Source: Medicago truncatula
Lineage: Eukaryota; Streptophyta; Magnoliopsida; Fabales; Fabaceae
Length of the DNA stretch: 64,000 nt
Direction: 5' to 3'
Assembly (NCBI RefSeq): GCF_003473485.1
Contig: NC_053045.1
Location: 62,559,994 to 62,623,993 of the forward strand
The number at the start of each line of letters is the position of its first letter. Positions within the stretch are counted from its first letter, which is position 1. Below, in pieces: positions 48,995 through 59,930 of this stretch. A program made the translations under genes and the position numbers. The notes below the pieces were generated by a model. The model was not told where the DNA came from, made no database searches, and saw nothing but the letters and a program-made list of their open reading frames with translations.

Positions 48995-50499
48995 CTCTAA
49001 AAATCATGAAGAATCGTATCCGATACCGATACGTCCCGATACGCGTATAAAAGAAGTATCAGGTAATTAACTTTTTTTAAAAAAATATTTAAATTACCGA
49101 TACGTATCGAATACAGCTAACTTATACATCCGATACGGCTAATCTAACTGATACTTCATTCGATACGTGGACAATATTTTTTATTATTATTTTAGCTTTT
49201 ACTTAACCCACTTCATTTTATAAGAAGAATAATAATAAAATAAGCAATAAGAAATAAATATAATATAAATACATAAAGTAGTGGAAATGCAGCGCTCTCT
49301 CTCATTCTAAAAAACATGGAATTGGAATGGAACCCATCTTGAGTTTCTCACCGTCAACGATTCTCCTCCAGTCCTTCTTACCTGTCTATTGCTCCATCTC
49401 AACATCAACAACAAAACCTCCATCAACATCTTCAGGTTCTCTACTTTGATTCTCTTCTCTCTACTGCTCTATTTTCTATTTACTTCTATTCTCTCTAATG
49501 TTTTGTTCTTCTCCCTTGAATATCTTCTTTTCTCTTTAATTTTCTCTTTTGTTTCACAAAAAATGTTTACTTTCTTCTTTATAAGATTGTTTGTATTAAT
49601 GATTGTTTTTAGCATATGTAAACAATAAACCCTAGATTTATTTTTTCTTTTTATTTATAATACCAACCTCTTGTTAATGTTTTATTATTGTTTCTTTTGT
49701 TAATAGTTATGCCTCCAATTGAAGAAAGTGTTACTAGTTCGTTTGCTTCAAAAGAACCCCAAGATGATAGTAAACCACTATGGAGATTTGTCACTGTCAC
49801 TGTGGTGCAGAATAATGATTCTGCAGGTGGAAACAAGCTTTGGAGGTGCAACTTTTGTCAAAAAGAGGTGAGGAGTTCATACTTTAGAGCGAGATTTCAC
49901 TTATTGAAAATTGCTGGTGAAGGAGTTCAGGTATGTTCTTCATCATGTTCTGAGAAAAATTGGAGTACTTACTCTTTTATTTATTCTTTGAAAAGAAATA
50001 AAATGGATCCAAAAAGGGTTGAAGATGTGGTTTATGCGCATGACCTGCTTGATTGTGTTGGAATTGAATTAGCTGAGTTATCTTTAGATGAATCGGAGTT
50101 GGAGACTACAATGTTCTTTGATGATGGAAACGGAGGAGAGGAGACTGATACAATCCTTGTTTCCTCTTAAGTAGTGAATGTTGGACTATGATGTTCTTTA
50201 TGAATAGCTAAACTATGTCCTTTTTGGGTAGTGCTGATGATGATTTTTTTGGATAGTACTAATGATGTCCTTTTATAACAGTACGTAACTTAAGATATGT
50301 AAATGTCACTTGTTTGCTCATTTTGAGTAATTTGAATGGTAATTTATCATCAATTTTAGTAATGTTTATATATTGTGCATTTATATATTAAATTTTAAAT
50401 TTTAAATTTTAAATGTATCCCAGCCGTATCGTATCGGAAATTTTACAAATTTATCTGTATCGCCGTATCGGTATCGTATCGGGTATCGGGGCTTCATAG
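48995..50499 (+). mobile_element. hAT-family DNA transposon derivative, 1,505 bp, internally deleted
   Basis: A perfect 8-bp target duplication CTTATAAG flanks it (48987-48994 and 50500-50507), the size made by hAT transposases. The ends are imperfect inverses built of CGATAC units (left ATCGTATCCGATACCGATAC, right CGTATCGGTATCGTATCGGG). The interior has a leader-like segment at 49280-49440 and one ORF at 49709-50170 that joins a BED zinc finger to a hAT C-terminal segment. The catalytic middle is gone, so it is non-autonomous. Confidence 0.85.
49709..50170 (+). CDS. BED zinc-finger protein made from hAT transposase ends (153 aa)
   Basis: The frame is open from MPPIEESVTSS to the stop. Residues about 30-75 form a BED finger (LWRCNFCQKEVRSS, then ARFHLLKIAGEGVQVC), the DNA-binding domain found at the N-terminus of plant hAT transposases. 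Residues about 80-120 (CSEKNWSTYSFIYSLKRNKM, then DPKRVEDVVYAHDLL) match the region at the end of the hAT dimerisation domain. An acidic tail follows. The RNase-H-like catalytic core with its DDE residues is missing entirely. The two ends are joined in frame without a stop, so a small DNA-binding product could be made. Expression is unknown. The sequence upstream of the ATG has an AG acceptor (TTAATAG), suggesting a 5' UTR intron. Confidence 0.6.
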   Translation: MPPIEESVTSSFASKEPQDDSKPLWRFVTVTVVQNNDSAGGNKLWRCNFCQKEVRSSYFRARFHLLKIAGEGVQVCSSSCSEKNWSTYSFIYSLKRNKMDPKRVEDVVYAHDLLDCVGIELAELSLDESELETTMFFDDGNGGEETDTILVSS

Positions 50500-50642
50500 C
50501 TTATAAGGATCCAGGCTAAATGGCACCTTAAAAGATTTACAGAGTTGCTTTCACCAACAATATTTCGTTTGAAGAAAGAAAATAGACATGGAAAATCTAA
50601 GACAGAAATTGATGGAAGCTATCTATAACAAAAAAAGTATAG

Positions 50643-51847
50643 CCTTGCAAACTATAGTCTTGCAATCATTAATCATTTAAAATTACGTCCTTCATCCCAG
50701 TTAATCACTGCCACGTCACTAATCAGCTGACGTGGTGCATCTGATCTCACATACAAACGTGAAAGGACGAAAATGCCCTTCTCAAAAATTCTTCCCTTTG
50801 CTTCTCTTCTCTGCAACCCATTGAACATTGTTTCCAATAAATCTACTAGACAAATCCAAGAGAGAAAATGTTTTCCAGTAAGATTGGAAAACAAATACAG
50901 TAGCAACAAACACAAGAACAAGTTAGAGATGTCTAAATCTGATATAAAAAGATATGCCCATTTATTATTCATGGTTGCAATATTATGTTAGAAATCATGA
51001 GCCATAACCTAAAAAAGGTGATTAAATTAAGTTACATATAGCCAGTAGAAGAAGTAAAAGAATTGAAGTTTACAAGAAATTAAAGTAAACCCAAGTTCGT
51101 GAATGCATAGATAAACATTTATCAAAGGAATTGAACATATCATTGGATTTTTGTTCTTCGTGTGTGGATCTTTGCTGACGTTTGTTGTTGTCTCTTGTTA
51201 ATTTGGTAAGCAACTCAGTCAACAGAGTTATGACGTTTTCAAGTATCATCAAGTTCAACACGATTCTGGCGTCTCTTGTAACACAAACCATCGCGCCACC
51301 TGCCGTCACCACCGCCGCCATCCGCCGTCATCTCTATCTTCGTCCTCCCAACACAGATCTGAAGCACCTACCTTTCATGTTGTTTTTCTGGTTCTGGTTC
51401 TGGTTCGGAGAGAATACAATGAATGGTGGAAAATGGATCGGGTCGAGTGATTCTCCGGTAGGAAGTTAGAGAGAGAAAGCGGAGGAGCGAGAAAGGAAAA
51501 GAATGGCAAGTAGAGGAGAGAAGTGGACAACATAGCAAAGAAAGAGTAATTAATGATTTCTGGGTAAATTATACTCCCTCCAATCGGTTGCTGAGAAGAG
51601 AAGCGCAAAGGGAAGAAGATTTTGAGAAGAAGAAGAGAGGGGCAGTTTGGTCATTTTTCATTGCTCCTTTCGCAATTGTCTGAGAAGTTAGGGCTATTTT
51701 TGTCGGTTCGCAGCAACTTTTGCTGAGTCAAACAATCATTTGACCAATTAACAGTGCGACGTCAGCTAATTAGTGATGTGTTAGTGATTAAGGGGGAAGA
51801 GGGACGAAATTTTAAATAATTATCAAATGCAATGCTAATTTGCAAGG
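50643..51847. mobile_element. 1.2-kb element with imperfect inverted repeats of about 100 bases
   Basis: The left end reads CCTTGCAAACTATAG, then ATTTAAAATTACGTCC, TTAATCACTG and AATCAGCTGACGT. The reverse complement of the right end reads CCTTGCAAATTAGCATTG, then ATTTAAAATTTCGTCC, TTAATCACTA and AATTAGCTGACGT. The interior (about 50760-51700) is GC-richer than its surroundings and has ORFs on both strands without known domains. No target duplication is visible. It may be Mutator-like and carry captured sequence. Confidence 0.6.
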
Positions 51848-53541
51848 ATTGACGATTACATGGATCAATTTTTAAACGACACCTAATTGCAAGCACGAAA
51901 TACATATTTAAGCCTAAAAACAATGATGCAGTTTCAATTTTGAAATACACTCTCGATTTAGTAAATAATACTACATTTCTTAATATTAGCTCAATTGATA
52001 AGTATTTGACTCACGCGTAGGGTTTTGGCTTCAACTCTTAATGTCAATATGAAAATATCTAATAGATGATTCATAAATACATTTGTAATGGTGGTCATAC
52101 TTTGAAGAATACATGGCGAGAGTTGGCCGAAAAACGAGCAGGAAAAGGGAGGCCATTTTCATGGTAGTTCCTTTTTTAAATATGATTTTTTGGTAACAAT
52201 ACTCCCATTAATATGCTTTGAATATAGGATTCCTAAAACAAAAGAAAAAATAAGTTAAATATATGAATATATATTTCTTAAATTTTAAACGGTATTTTTT
52301 TAAATAAAATTTTAAATCTAATTCGAATGACACAATCTGACTATTCATTTGCAGGGTTCATTTAAAGACAAAGGGAGAGTCATGTTCTGGATGGACTTAA
52401 CCCATCAAAATTGGAAAATAATCCTATGGTGTAGACTCTAGAGTGTTTTTATTATTACAAAATCAGAGAGGAGTGGAACTGAGCAACAACATATGCTTCC
52501 AGCATTATTATAGATTAATTTGTATGTGTGAATCGTGAGCCATGACTACATAAGTTTACTATTCTAAGAGCAACATTAGAACATAAAAATGGCCAAGCCA
52601 TAAAGCAGAACTGATGAGAATAACATCAAGCAATATGTTAAGTTGGCAACAAGAAATTCAATTTGAAAAAGGATGGAAAGGGAAGCAAGAAAGCAGCCAT
52701 GTCAATATCAGATTGTCAAAACAATCTTCGCTGTGAGCCTTTTGAAGTATAAAAAAACCGATCAATCATGCCAGATTGTCGTTGTAAATTCTATTTGAAA
52801 GCATGGAAGATAAGAAATCATAGTCTAAACACTGGTGAAAACTTTGGACTGGTTCATATCAACTAGCAACCCGAAGTACTAAACTTTGGTTTGACCCAAG
52901 TAACTTAGATAATAAATTATTTGAGAATTTGGAATAACTTGTTGATCGATAAATCAATTTATTCTTGTTGACCATGACGATTGACATATGTTTTGTCTTC
53001 AAAATTCACGTATTACTTAAAAGAAGAGTCTGATCTTTGTTATGAAAATTACCTGGCAAGTTCAGTGACTAGTAGTATTGTTAACACTAAGTTGAATTAC
53101 ATATTTAAATTATAAAAACTTTTTGGCTATCATCGATCTTCTTATGTAACACATTTGGAGAAATCAGCATCAGGTCTCCCAAAACAAATAGTCATGATGT
53201 GCTATGGAGCACTGATATTTGTACAACCGAGAATAAACAAAAACAGGTAATCCTTTGAAGGATTAAGCTCAATCAATCAAAAAATAAATAAATATAAACT
53301 TATTCTGATTAGTTAATCAAGTATCAAGCAAGCCATCATAAACTAAATAAATAAAAATAATAGTATCTTCCACAATACAACTAACCACTTTATTTTCATA
53401 ATTTGATCACATAACTGTTCTTAACATCAATGAGAATTACAACAGATAAGAATAAAATTCAAGTGGTGTCTGTCCATTACATACATAATAAAGAAAGAGT
53501 TGAACACATAGAAACACAAACACACACAGCATATGTGCGTG
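51848..53541. other. Intergenic, then 3' flank of the first RCI2 gene
   Basis: AT-rich with no coding gene. A tRNA-like phrase (TTAGCTCAATTGATAAG) is near 51986. From about 53230 the sequence is part of a block repeated at 58770. Confidence 0.55.
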
Positions 53542-54013
53542 CTAGTATTTGTTTGCATACAAAGGACGCCTAGCTTCATCAAAGTACTGCTCACGATCAA
53601 CAAAGATAATGACATAGATAGCATAAATGATACCAGGAATATATCCTAGTATTGTAAGCAGCAAGCAGATCAGGAATTGATTCTGCAACAAAAAATATAT
53701 ATTATTCAAATCAAAGTCTGTCTCAATTATAATAAACTAATCATGCTATCATCATAAATTTGAGATTCACCATTGTATTCATTCCGTTTTGACCCATAAC
53801 TAAAAAATCATGAAAAATTGGATTTTGAATGTGAAAAAGGAAAAAAGAAGGAAAAGGGGTGTTAGAAAGTGAGATTAAAAAGATAGATTCGAAGAGAAGA
53901 GAGAGCAGTTAGTTGTTACATACAGTGCAGCAACCATGGCGAAGACAAACACCCAATGGAGGGAGTAAGACAGCGATCAAAATCTCACAGATAATTTCAC
54001 AAGTTGAAGGCAT
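53542..54013 (-). CDS. RCI2: RCI2/PMP3 small hydrophobic membrane protein, copy 1
   Basis: Small plasma-membrane proteolipid of the PMP3 family; plant members are induced by cold, salt or drought and affect membrane potential and cation uptake. Two exons, 53924-54013 and 53542-53682; 76 aa. Exon 1 gives MPSTCEIICEILIAVLLPPL then GVCLRHGCCT, the first membrane helix with its Cys residues. Exon 2 gives a second helix (FLICLLLTILGYIPGIIYA) and a charged tail (VDREQYFDEARRPLYANKY). Short members (about 54 aa) lack that tail, so this belongs to the longer subclass. The split between the two helices at CCT is conserved in the second copy. Confidence 0.96.
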
Positions 54014-54229
54014 TTTCACAGTCTCTCGAGATTCGCTCCTTCTGCTTGTTCTTGTTGATGATTATCCAACTGATCTTCACCAAATGTCTATTAATAAGCT
54101 ACACACATTTTTAAATAAATATATTTATGTCGGCATACCTAAAAAAAGGAAAAATCATAATATTTTTTCTCTAGACAGATATTTTTAGAAATTTAGTGGG
54201 GACCACTTAAATTATTAAATATATTTTAA

Positions 54230-54330
54230 TAGGATATTTAGTTATAAATTAATATGTTTCCGATCCGTTGGTAGGAACAAAAAGTTTGAAGTTCGAATCC
54301 CGATCACAAAAAAAAAAAAATCATAAACTA
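54230..54330 (+). repeat. tRNA-like SINE scrap
   Basis: TCCGATCCGTTGGTAGGAAC followed by GAAGTTCGAATCCCGATC and an A-run resembles SINE A and B boxes with a poly-A tail. It is too short to assign. Confidence 0.35.
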
Positions 54331-54547
54331 ATATTTTGAAGTGTGGAGCACACCTTAGGTGTGAGACCTTCCGACCCATGAACCATCCAGTCTCCTCGAC
54401 CAAATTTTGAGGATTTAACTATTAACCATTTACTGCTATCGAATCTCTCTTCTTGGAATTATAACCTCATCTACTCCTTGTTTAATCCTAGAGATGCTGC
54501 TGCAATTTTATATACTTCCCTCTACAATAAATGTTAGTAAACAATTA

Positions 54548-54844
54548 CTCCCTCCGTCCCTAAATAAGTGACCTATTTGACCATTTCACACCGATTAAGA
54601 AAAGTGTAAAGATGAAAGAAAGAGAGTGATACTTTTACTGAGTTGCCCTTGTCATTATTTTAAAACTTTTTCACTTTTAAGTAATGATTACTTTCTTTGT
54701 TCCACTACAAACTTTAACATGGGGACCACAAAAAGTATTTATAAGGGGTAAATCTGTCAAATTTTGCTTAGAAATCTGAGAAGATCAAGTATTGTGGGAC
54801 AAATATTTTTTACAAATAGGTCACTTATTCAGGGACGGAGGGAG
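54548..54844. mobile_element. Stowaway-like MITE (Tc1/mariner type), first of two
   Basis: Starts CTCCCTCCGTCCCTAAATAA and ends GGGACGGAGGGAG, with GTGACCTATTT inverted near both ends. TA flanks both sides (54546-54547 and 54845-54846). 297 bp, no coding capacity. Confidence 0.85.
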
Positions 54845-54861
54845 TAGTTATTAAACTAATA

Positions 54862-55144
54862 CTCACTCATCCCTTAATGTAGGTATCCATTGTCTTTTTC
54901 ACATTTCTTAAGAAAAATTGTCCGTATAATTAAAGTGTCTGTTTTGTGTGTTAATATTACGAAATTATCCTTTATTTGTATGTGTATTAAATTTGACTTT
55001 TCATATTTCAAAACAAGATAGTAGTATTAATTAGAGGCATGTTTAGGAAAAAAAATAATAAATGCTCTACTAATTTGAAAAGAGATTTACATTTAGGGAC
55101 AAAAATAAAATAAAATGGATGCTTAGATATAGAGACGGAGGGAG
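54862..55144. mobile_element. Stowaway-like MITE, second copy, more diverged
   Basis: Starts CTCACTCATCCCTTAATG and ends AGAGACGGAGGGAG, with ATCCATT/AATGGAT inverted inside. TA flanks both sides (54860-54861 and 55145-55146). It lies only 17 bases from the first element and is clearly less preserved at its left end. Confidence 0.75.
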
Positions 55145-55498
55145 TAGTTACTCATTTATTTGGTTTAAGAGTAGAATTTCCAAAAATCGAACTTAAGTTC
55201 CCTAAACAATTCGTCAATTGAAGGAGTTCATTAACCACTTTGCGCTTAATTGTTTGGTTAAGTTATAGGGAATTTTGTTTTCCACCCTACCAGCTTCTCA
55301 CACGCCCTCCACAATTCTAATTTTACTTCCATTTAGATTATATAATTTCACAAAAAAAAAAAAAAAAAAAACATGGTTCCAATTACGTAATCCAACCCAT
55401 CCTATATATAAGCAAAATAAAAAACCACACTCGTTTACACATTTACGAATTTTCGCACTAAACTACTCTCGCACCATCCAAATTTCGAACCACCACAA

Positions 55499-56760
55499 TT
55501 GTGTGATTTATGTAGGGTTTTTTTTTTTCTTTTCGAAATGATCACATTTCAAGCCTTTTCAAACACCAAACACAAAGTAAGGTTACACTTTGGGGAGATG
55601 ACAGTGACATCAAATGATGTGTCTTGTCTGTTACGTCTTTCCATTGAGGATTGTGTTCTGGGCCACGATGGTCATGTTTCCAGACCTGGGATAGTATAAT
55701 TGATGGTTATCGGAGGATGATGAGTACGATATTGGTAGCCGTAAATAGTGTTCATGCACATTTAAGCTTCTTGAGAACATAGTTTGGGATTAATCTTCCA
55801 GAAGTAGCTGCAGTCGAGATGGATGGTGATAACAAGGAGATGTAGTTGAACCAGGACAAGGCTATTCAGATATATCTATTTTATTTAGATTAATATCATC
55901 TTATTCATTGACGAGAGCGCCACCTACATTTACTTGACATATATGAAGTACCTCTGTGACCTTGAGTTGATCAACGATTTTTCGTGAAGAGTGGTTGCCC
56001 TCGCATACTTGTATAAGAAGCTTAACGTTGAATGTGTGTTTTGAGACCAAGCACCTAGCTAGATACGTGACCCTGCTTCAGGTGTAACAATGAAACTGTT
56101 ATTTAGTTAATTGTTAAACATGTTTGTAAAGGGTTTGTAATGATTGGTATAAGTTGATGATGATGTAGGCTTGGATTTAACATCACATGGATTTTCAGCA
56201 TGCTTATAGGGAGGATCCACACCTACATGTTATGATGTTCGTTCAAGTGATTGGTCTACATGGCACCAATCCATATAGAGCGTACCTAGATCACATCATA
56301 TTTATTGATTGTCTCTTCTACCCGCATAAATATCACTAGACACACACATTCTAACACATTAGTGTCTACTGAGATTGGCTCAAATACAGACCTCGCATGG
56401 TTTGTTATTTGTCGTAGCGAGTGTTGCACCAGTTTGAATATGTGTAGACCATTTCCAATTATCGACATCAGTCTACTTTTCCCCAGACAATCTGAAAACA
56501 TATGTCTTAGCACCGCACACCTTGATTGTGTTGTCAATCCAAGACCGGCCATGTTGCCACGACTCGTATAGAGACGACGTTTGAATACATGAAATGATAT
56601 TTTACCGTTGAAAATACATATCTCCTACGTATACCGGAGGTACATGCTCTAAGGCCAGGGACAGACTGACTTACACCACACTGTGGGCCAAAGCTGCTTG
56701 GTACGATGGTAGAGACATGAAAAGCAACGAATGAATTCTACCTATTGGATTATTTATAAG
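55499..56760 (+). pseudogene. Plant mobile domain (MAIN-like/PP7-associated) gene relic
   Basis: Fragments in order match the plant mobile domain. The first is FGEMTVTSNDVSCLLRLSIE with a following GHDGHV (open frame 55499-55699), where active members read GEMTVTLDDV-LL. About 55908-56030 gives ESATYIYLTYMKYLCDLE and VVALAYLYKKLN, corresponding to the SATxV..YL and AALAYLY stretches. The PRQSENIC region near 56490 is weaker. Reading needs several frames, so it is not functional. Such domains occur both in host genes and next to transposons, and I cannot tell which this was. Confidence 0.55.
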
Positions 56761-56958
56761 GGAAATAACCGGTACCATTGGACTATTTATAATAACCATT
56801 GGATTGGATTTTGATTTTAAATTTTAGTTATTTCAAAAATATAAACCACAACCCACCGTTTATCGTGTACAGGTCGTGCTTATATCATTCGCACCATATA
56901 GCAAAGTTGATAAACTAAATATATGAATTTTTGTCAACTCATTTATCTTTTATAAAAA

Positions 56959-57503
56959 GACTTAATTACACTTTTGGTCCTTGCATTTTGACCAACTCAC
57001 GAAATTGGTCCTACCTCTTTTAAATCGAACAAAATCGTCCCTAAACTATGTTTTTTGCAGTTTTAGTCCTATCTCCCTATTTTCAACTTCAGAAATGCAC
57101 AGAAATGACAGTTTTAGTCCAACCACCTATGCTCAACCATGAAATAAACAAGGAATAAATCATGTGGGTACAAGGAATCTACTTTGTTCAGCACACAAAT
57201 CAAGAAAAACCCTAATTTCTAAGACATGTTTCAGGTATGTAACATGTCTCGGAAATTAGGTTAGTGTGTTGAATAAAGTAGATTCCTTGTACCCACATGT
57301 TTTATTCTTTGTTTATTTCATAGTTGAGCATAGGTGGTTGGACTAAAACTGTCATTGACGTGCGTTTCTGGAGTTGGAAATAGGGAGATAGGACTAAAAC
57401 TGCAAAAAACATATAGTTTAAGGACGATTTTGTTCGATTTAAAAAAGATAGGACCATTTTCGTGAGCTGATCAAAATGGTAGGACCAAAAGTGTAATTAA
57501 GTC
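56959..57503. mobile_element. Foldback MITE, 545 bp, with 10-bp target duplication
   Basis: Almost the whole element is one imperfect palindrome. It starts GACTTAATTACACTTTTGGT and ends with the inverse. TTTATAAAAA lies on both sides (56949-56958 and 57504-57513). A 9-11 bp duplication points to Mutator-like mobilisation. No coding capacity. Confidence 0.88.
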
Positions 57504-57513
57504 TTTATAAAAA

Positions 57514-58370
57514 GAATCCAAAGGAGTGTTTATGTTTTCATAGAGTTTAGCTAGTATGACCCGTCAATGTACAATTATTTTACATATGCATCTAATGATG
57601 TGTTCCACATCAATTAATGAATACGATAATTCATGTGTTTTATTTATATACATTAACTCATATGACAACATTTTATTGGATGCATGCGTAAAAAATAGTA
57701 CATTGACAGAGTATACTACTTAAAAAATTCATATTTTATTTTTCTTTTATTTGGTTTCATTTTTTAAAACATACTTTGTCTAATATTTTTAAAATTAAAT
57801 TGAACATGCAACTGCTAGACATGATCACACGGTTAGGGCGCATCAGCCGAGACCATGTCGTAGGGAAAACGGGTGGTGGTAAAGTGAAGCGGGGAATTCC
57901 AATATAGCTTGGTTTGGAGCAAATTTTTAAAATATGTATTATTGGAATCGTGTTGAAACAATATTTAGACGATTGTGGTCCCTATAAAATTTATTTTCTA
58001 AATAAATTGTGGTTCCTATCAAATATATTTGTGGTTCCTACAAAAGTTTTATGTCCATACTTTTGGTCTTTGTTTTTAAGTTAGGTGATGAGTATTTTTA
58101 AATTTCTAAATGATTTTTACACGAATGTTTATAATATTATATGAATTTTTAAGTGTCAAAAACATAAAAATTCATATTTAGTTCATGTCTTAATAAAAAA
58201 AAAAAAAAAATTTACAAATTTTTATAATATTATAAACATTTATTCAAAAACTCATTTAAAATTTCAAATAATACATATTTTGACTGAAAAACAAGATCTT
58301 AAGCGGTAATGAGAAACTTTTCGAAACAAAATTTTAATAAGACTTAAAGAAAAAGTTGTAATATTTATAA
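57514..58370. other. Intergenic between two foldback MITEs
   Basis: AT-rich; no gene, tRNA or further element recognised. Confidence 0.55.
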
Positions 58371-58655
58371 GGGTTAATAATGTTTTTCACCCCTGTAATA
58401 TATGATATTTTCGGTTTTTGCCCCTATAAAATTTTCAGTTTGATTTGCACCCTCGTAAAATTTTTATTTTCTGGAAAACACCCCTAATAGGCCATTTTCA
58501 GAATTTTTTTCAAGAAATTTTGGTTTTTGAATGGCCTATTAAGAGTGTTTTCTGGAAAATAAAATTTTTACGAGGGTGCCAATCAAACCGAAAATTTTAT
58601 AGGGGCGAAGAGCGGAAATGACATATATTACAGGGGTGAAAAACACTATTAACCC
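58371..58655. mobile_element. Foldback MITE, 285 bp, with 9-bp target duplication
   Basis: Starts GGGTTAATAATGTTTTTCAC and ends with the near-inverse GTGAAAAACACTATTAACCC; the arms pair over most of their length around GGCCATTTTCAGAA/GAATGGCC. TATTTATAA is duplicated at 58362-58370 and 58656-58664. A 9-bp duplication is typical of Mutator-type transposition. Confidence 0.88.
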
Positions 58656-58921
58656 TATTTATAATAACCAAAAACATATTTAACCCTTAATTTTATTATA
58701 TTTTCATGCAAAACTTAGAGGCGCAATACATCACAGTAGATTCCTGGTTTTTGAAACATCTGATAGGCAAAGAACAGGTAATCCTGTGAAGAATTAAGTT
58801 CAATCAATCATCAATCAATAAATACGTATATAAACTTATTTTGACTAAGCTTATTCTGAGTGGTTAATCAATTAACAAGCAAGCCATCAACATCACTTCA
58901 TCGTCCCTAATCTCTATCATA

Positions 58922-59318
58922 AACTAGATCCGAACCCGGCCGAACCTGCCCTAGAATTAACGGAAAAGGACGATTTAACTAAGTGCGGATGTGGAAAAAA
59001 CATGGATTTTAAAAAGTAGAGGGCAGGCGGGCAGGGTCGGGGAAGGTGGCACCTGCCCTACAAGTTGTGATTGATTTTAGTTAAATGGTACAATTTAATT
59101 ATTAGTCTTTGATGCTATGAAGAAATTAAATGCAAAGATTTGTATACAAGTTGTGTTAATTTCTAGACTTGAGGGCGGGGCAAAACCCATCCCCTGTTGG
59201 GGGTGGCAGTGGATGTTCGATAATCATTTTCGACAAAGTTTGGAGGTAGGAGCGGTACAAAGATAAGGAGGAGGGATGTTTAAAACCGGCCCCAACTCGC
59301 CCCGTTGCCATCCCTCTA
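58922..59318. mobile_element. GC-rich insertion in the 3' flank of RCI2 copy 2
   Basis: Comparison with the copy-1 flank shows ATAAACTA continuing directly there, while here about 395 bases intervene before CAATATTATCTTCC. The insert has GCCCGCCCCG-like GC-rich words and ends CCCCGTTGCCATCCCT, a phrase common at hAT-like MITE ends. CTA repeats at both junctions. Confidence 0.55.
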
Positions 59319-59518
59319 CAATATTATCTTCCACAATATAACTAACCACTTTATTTTCATAATTTGATCTTACAAATAACCATACAATCAACAATCACAT
59401 CATCATATAATTTTCTCAAAGAGAATTACAACAAATAAGAATAAAATTCAAGTGGTGTCGATTACATACATAATCAAGAGTTGAACACAAGACATATGTG
59501 GTAGTGGTAGTGCTAGTG

Positions 59519-59930
59519 CTAGTATTGTGATTGTGCATACAAAGGACGCCTATATTCATCAAAGTACTGATCACGATCAATAAAGATAATGGCATAGAGA
59601 GCATAAATTATACCAGGAAGATATCCTAGTATAGTTAGGAGCAAGCAAATAATGAATTCAACCTGCACAAATAAAAATAATTTCATCAAAATCATGGATC
59701 TGTCACTCACAATTATTGTGAATTGTAATCATAAAATTAACTAATTAGAATATCATCATAAATTTGAGACTGATAAAAAATCATGTAAAATTGGGTAGAT
59801 CCGCATGGAAGTGATGGAGAGAGAGAGAGAGAGTACATACAGTGCAGCAACCATGGCGGAGACAAACACCCAAAGGAGGGAGCAAGACAGCGATCATAAT
59901 CTCACAGCAAATTTCACAACGTGAAGGCAT
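59519..59930 (-). CDS. RCI2: RCI2/PMP3 small hydrophobic membrane protein, copy 2
   Basis: Same family and subclass as the gene at 53542-54013, in the same orientation 5.9 kb away. Two exons, 59841-59930 and 59519-59662; 77 aa. Exon 1 starts MPSRCEICCEIMIAVLLPPL, exon 2 starts VEFIICLLLTILGYLPG, and the tail reads IDRDQYFDEYRRPLYAQSQY. The intron position is identical. Flanking DNA on the 3' side is also shared, so this is a segmental tandem duplication and not retroposition. Both copies are intact. Protein differences are mainly in the loop and tail; both membrane helices are kept. Confidence 0.96.

Noticed and set aside
51070-51608. Overlapping ORFs on both strands inside the 1.2-kb inverted-repeat element
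   Set aside because: No known domains; kept only as evidence of a possibly captured interior, not as genes.
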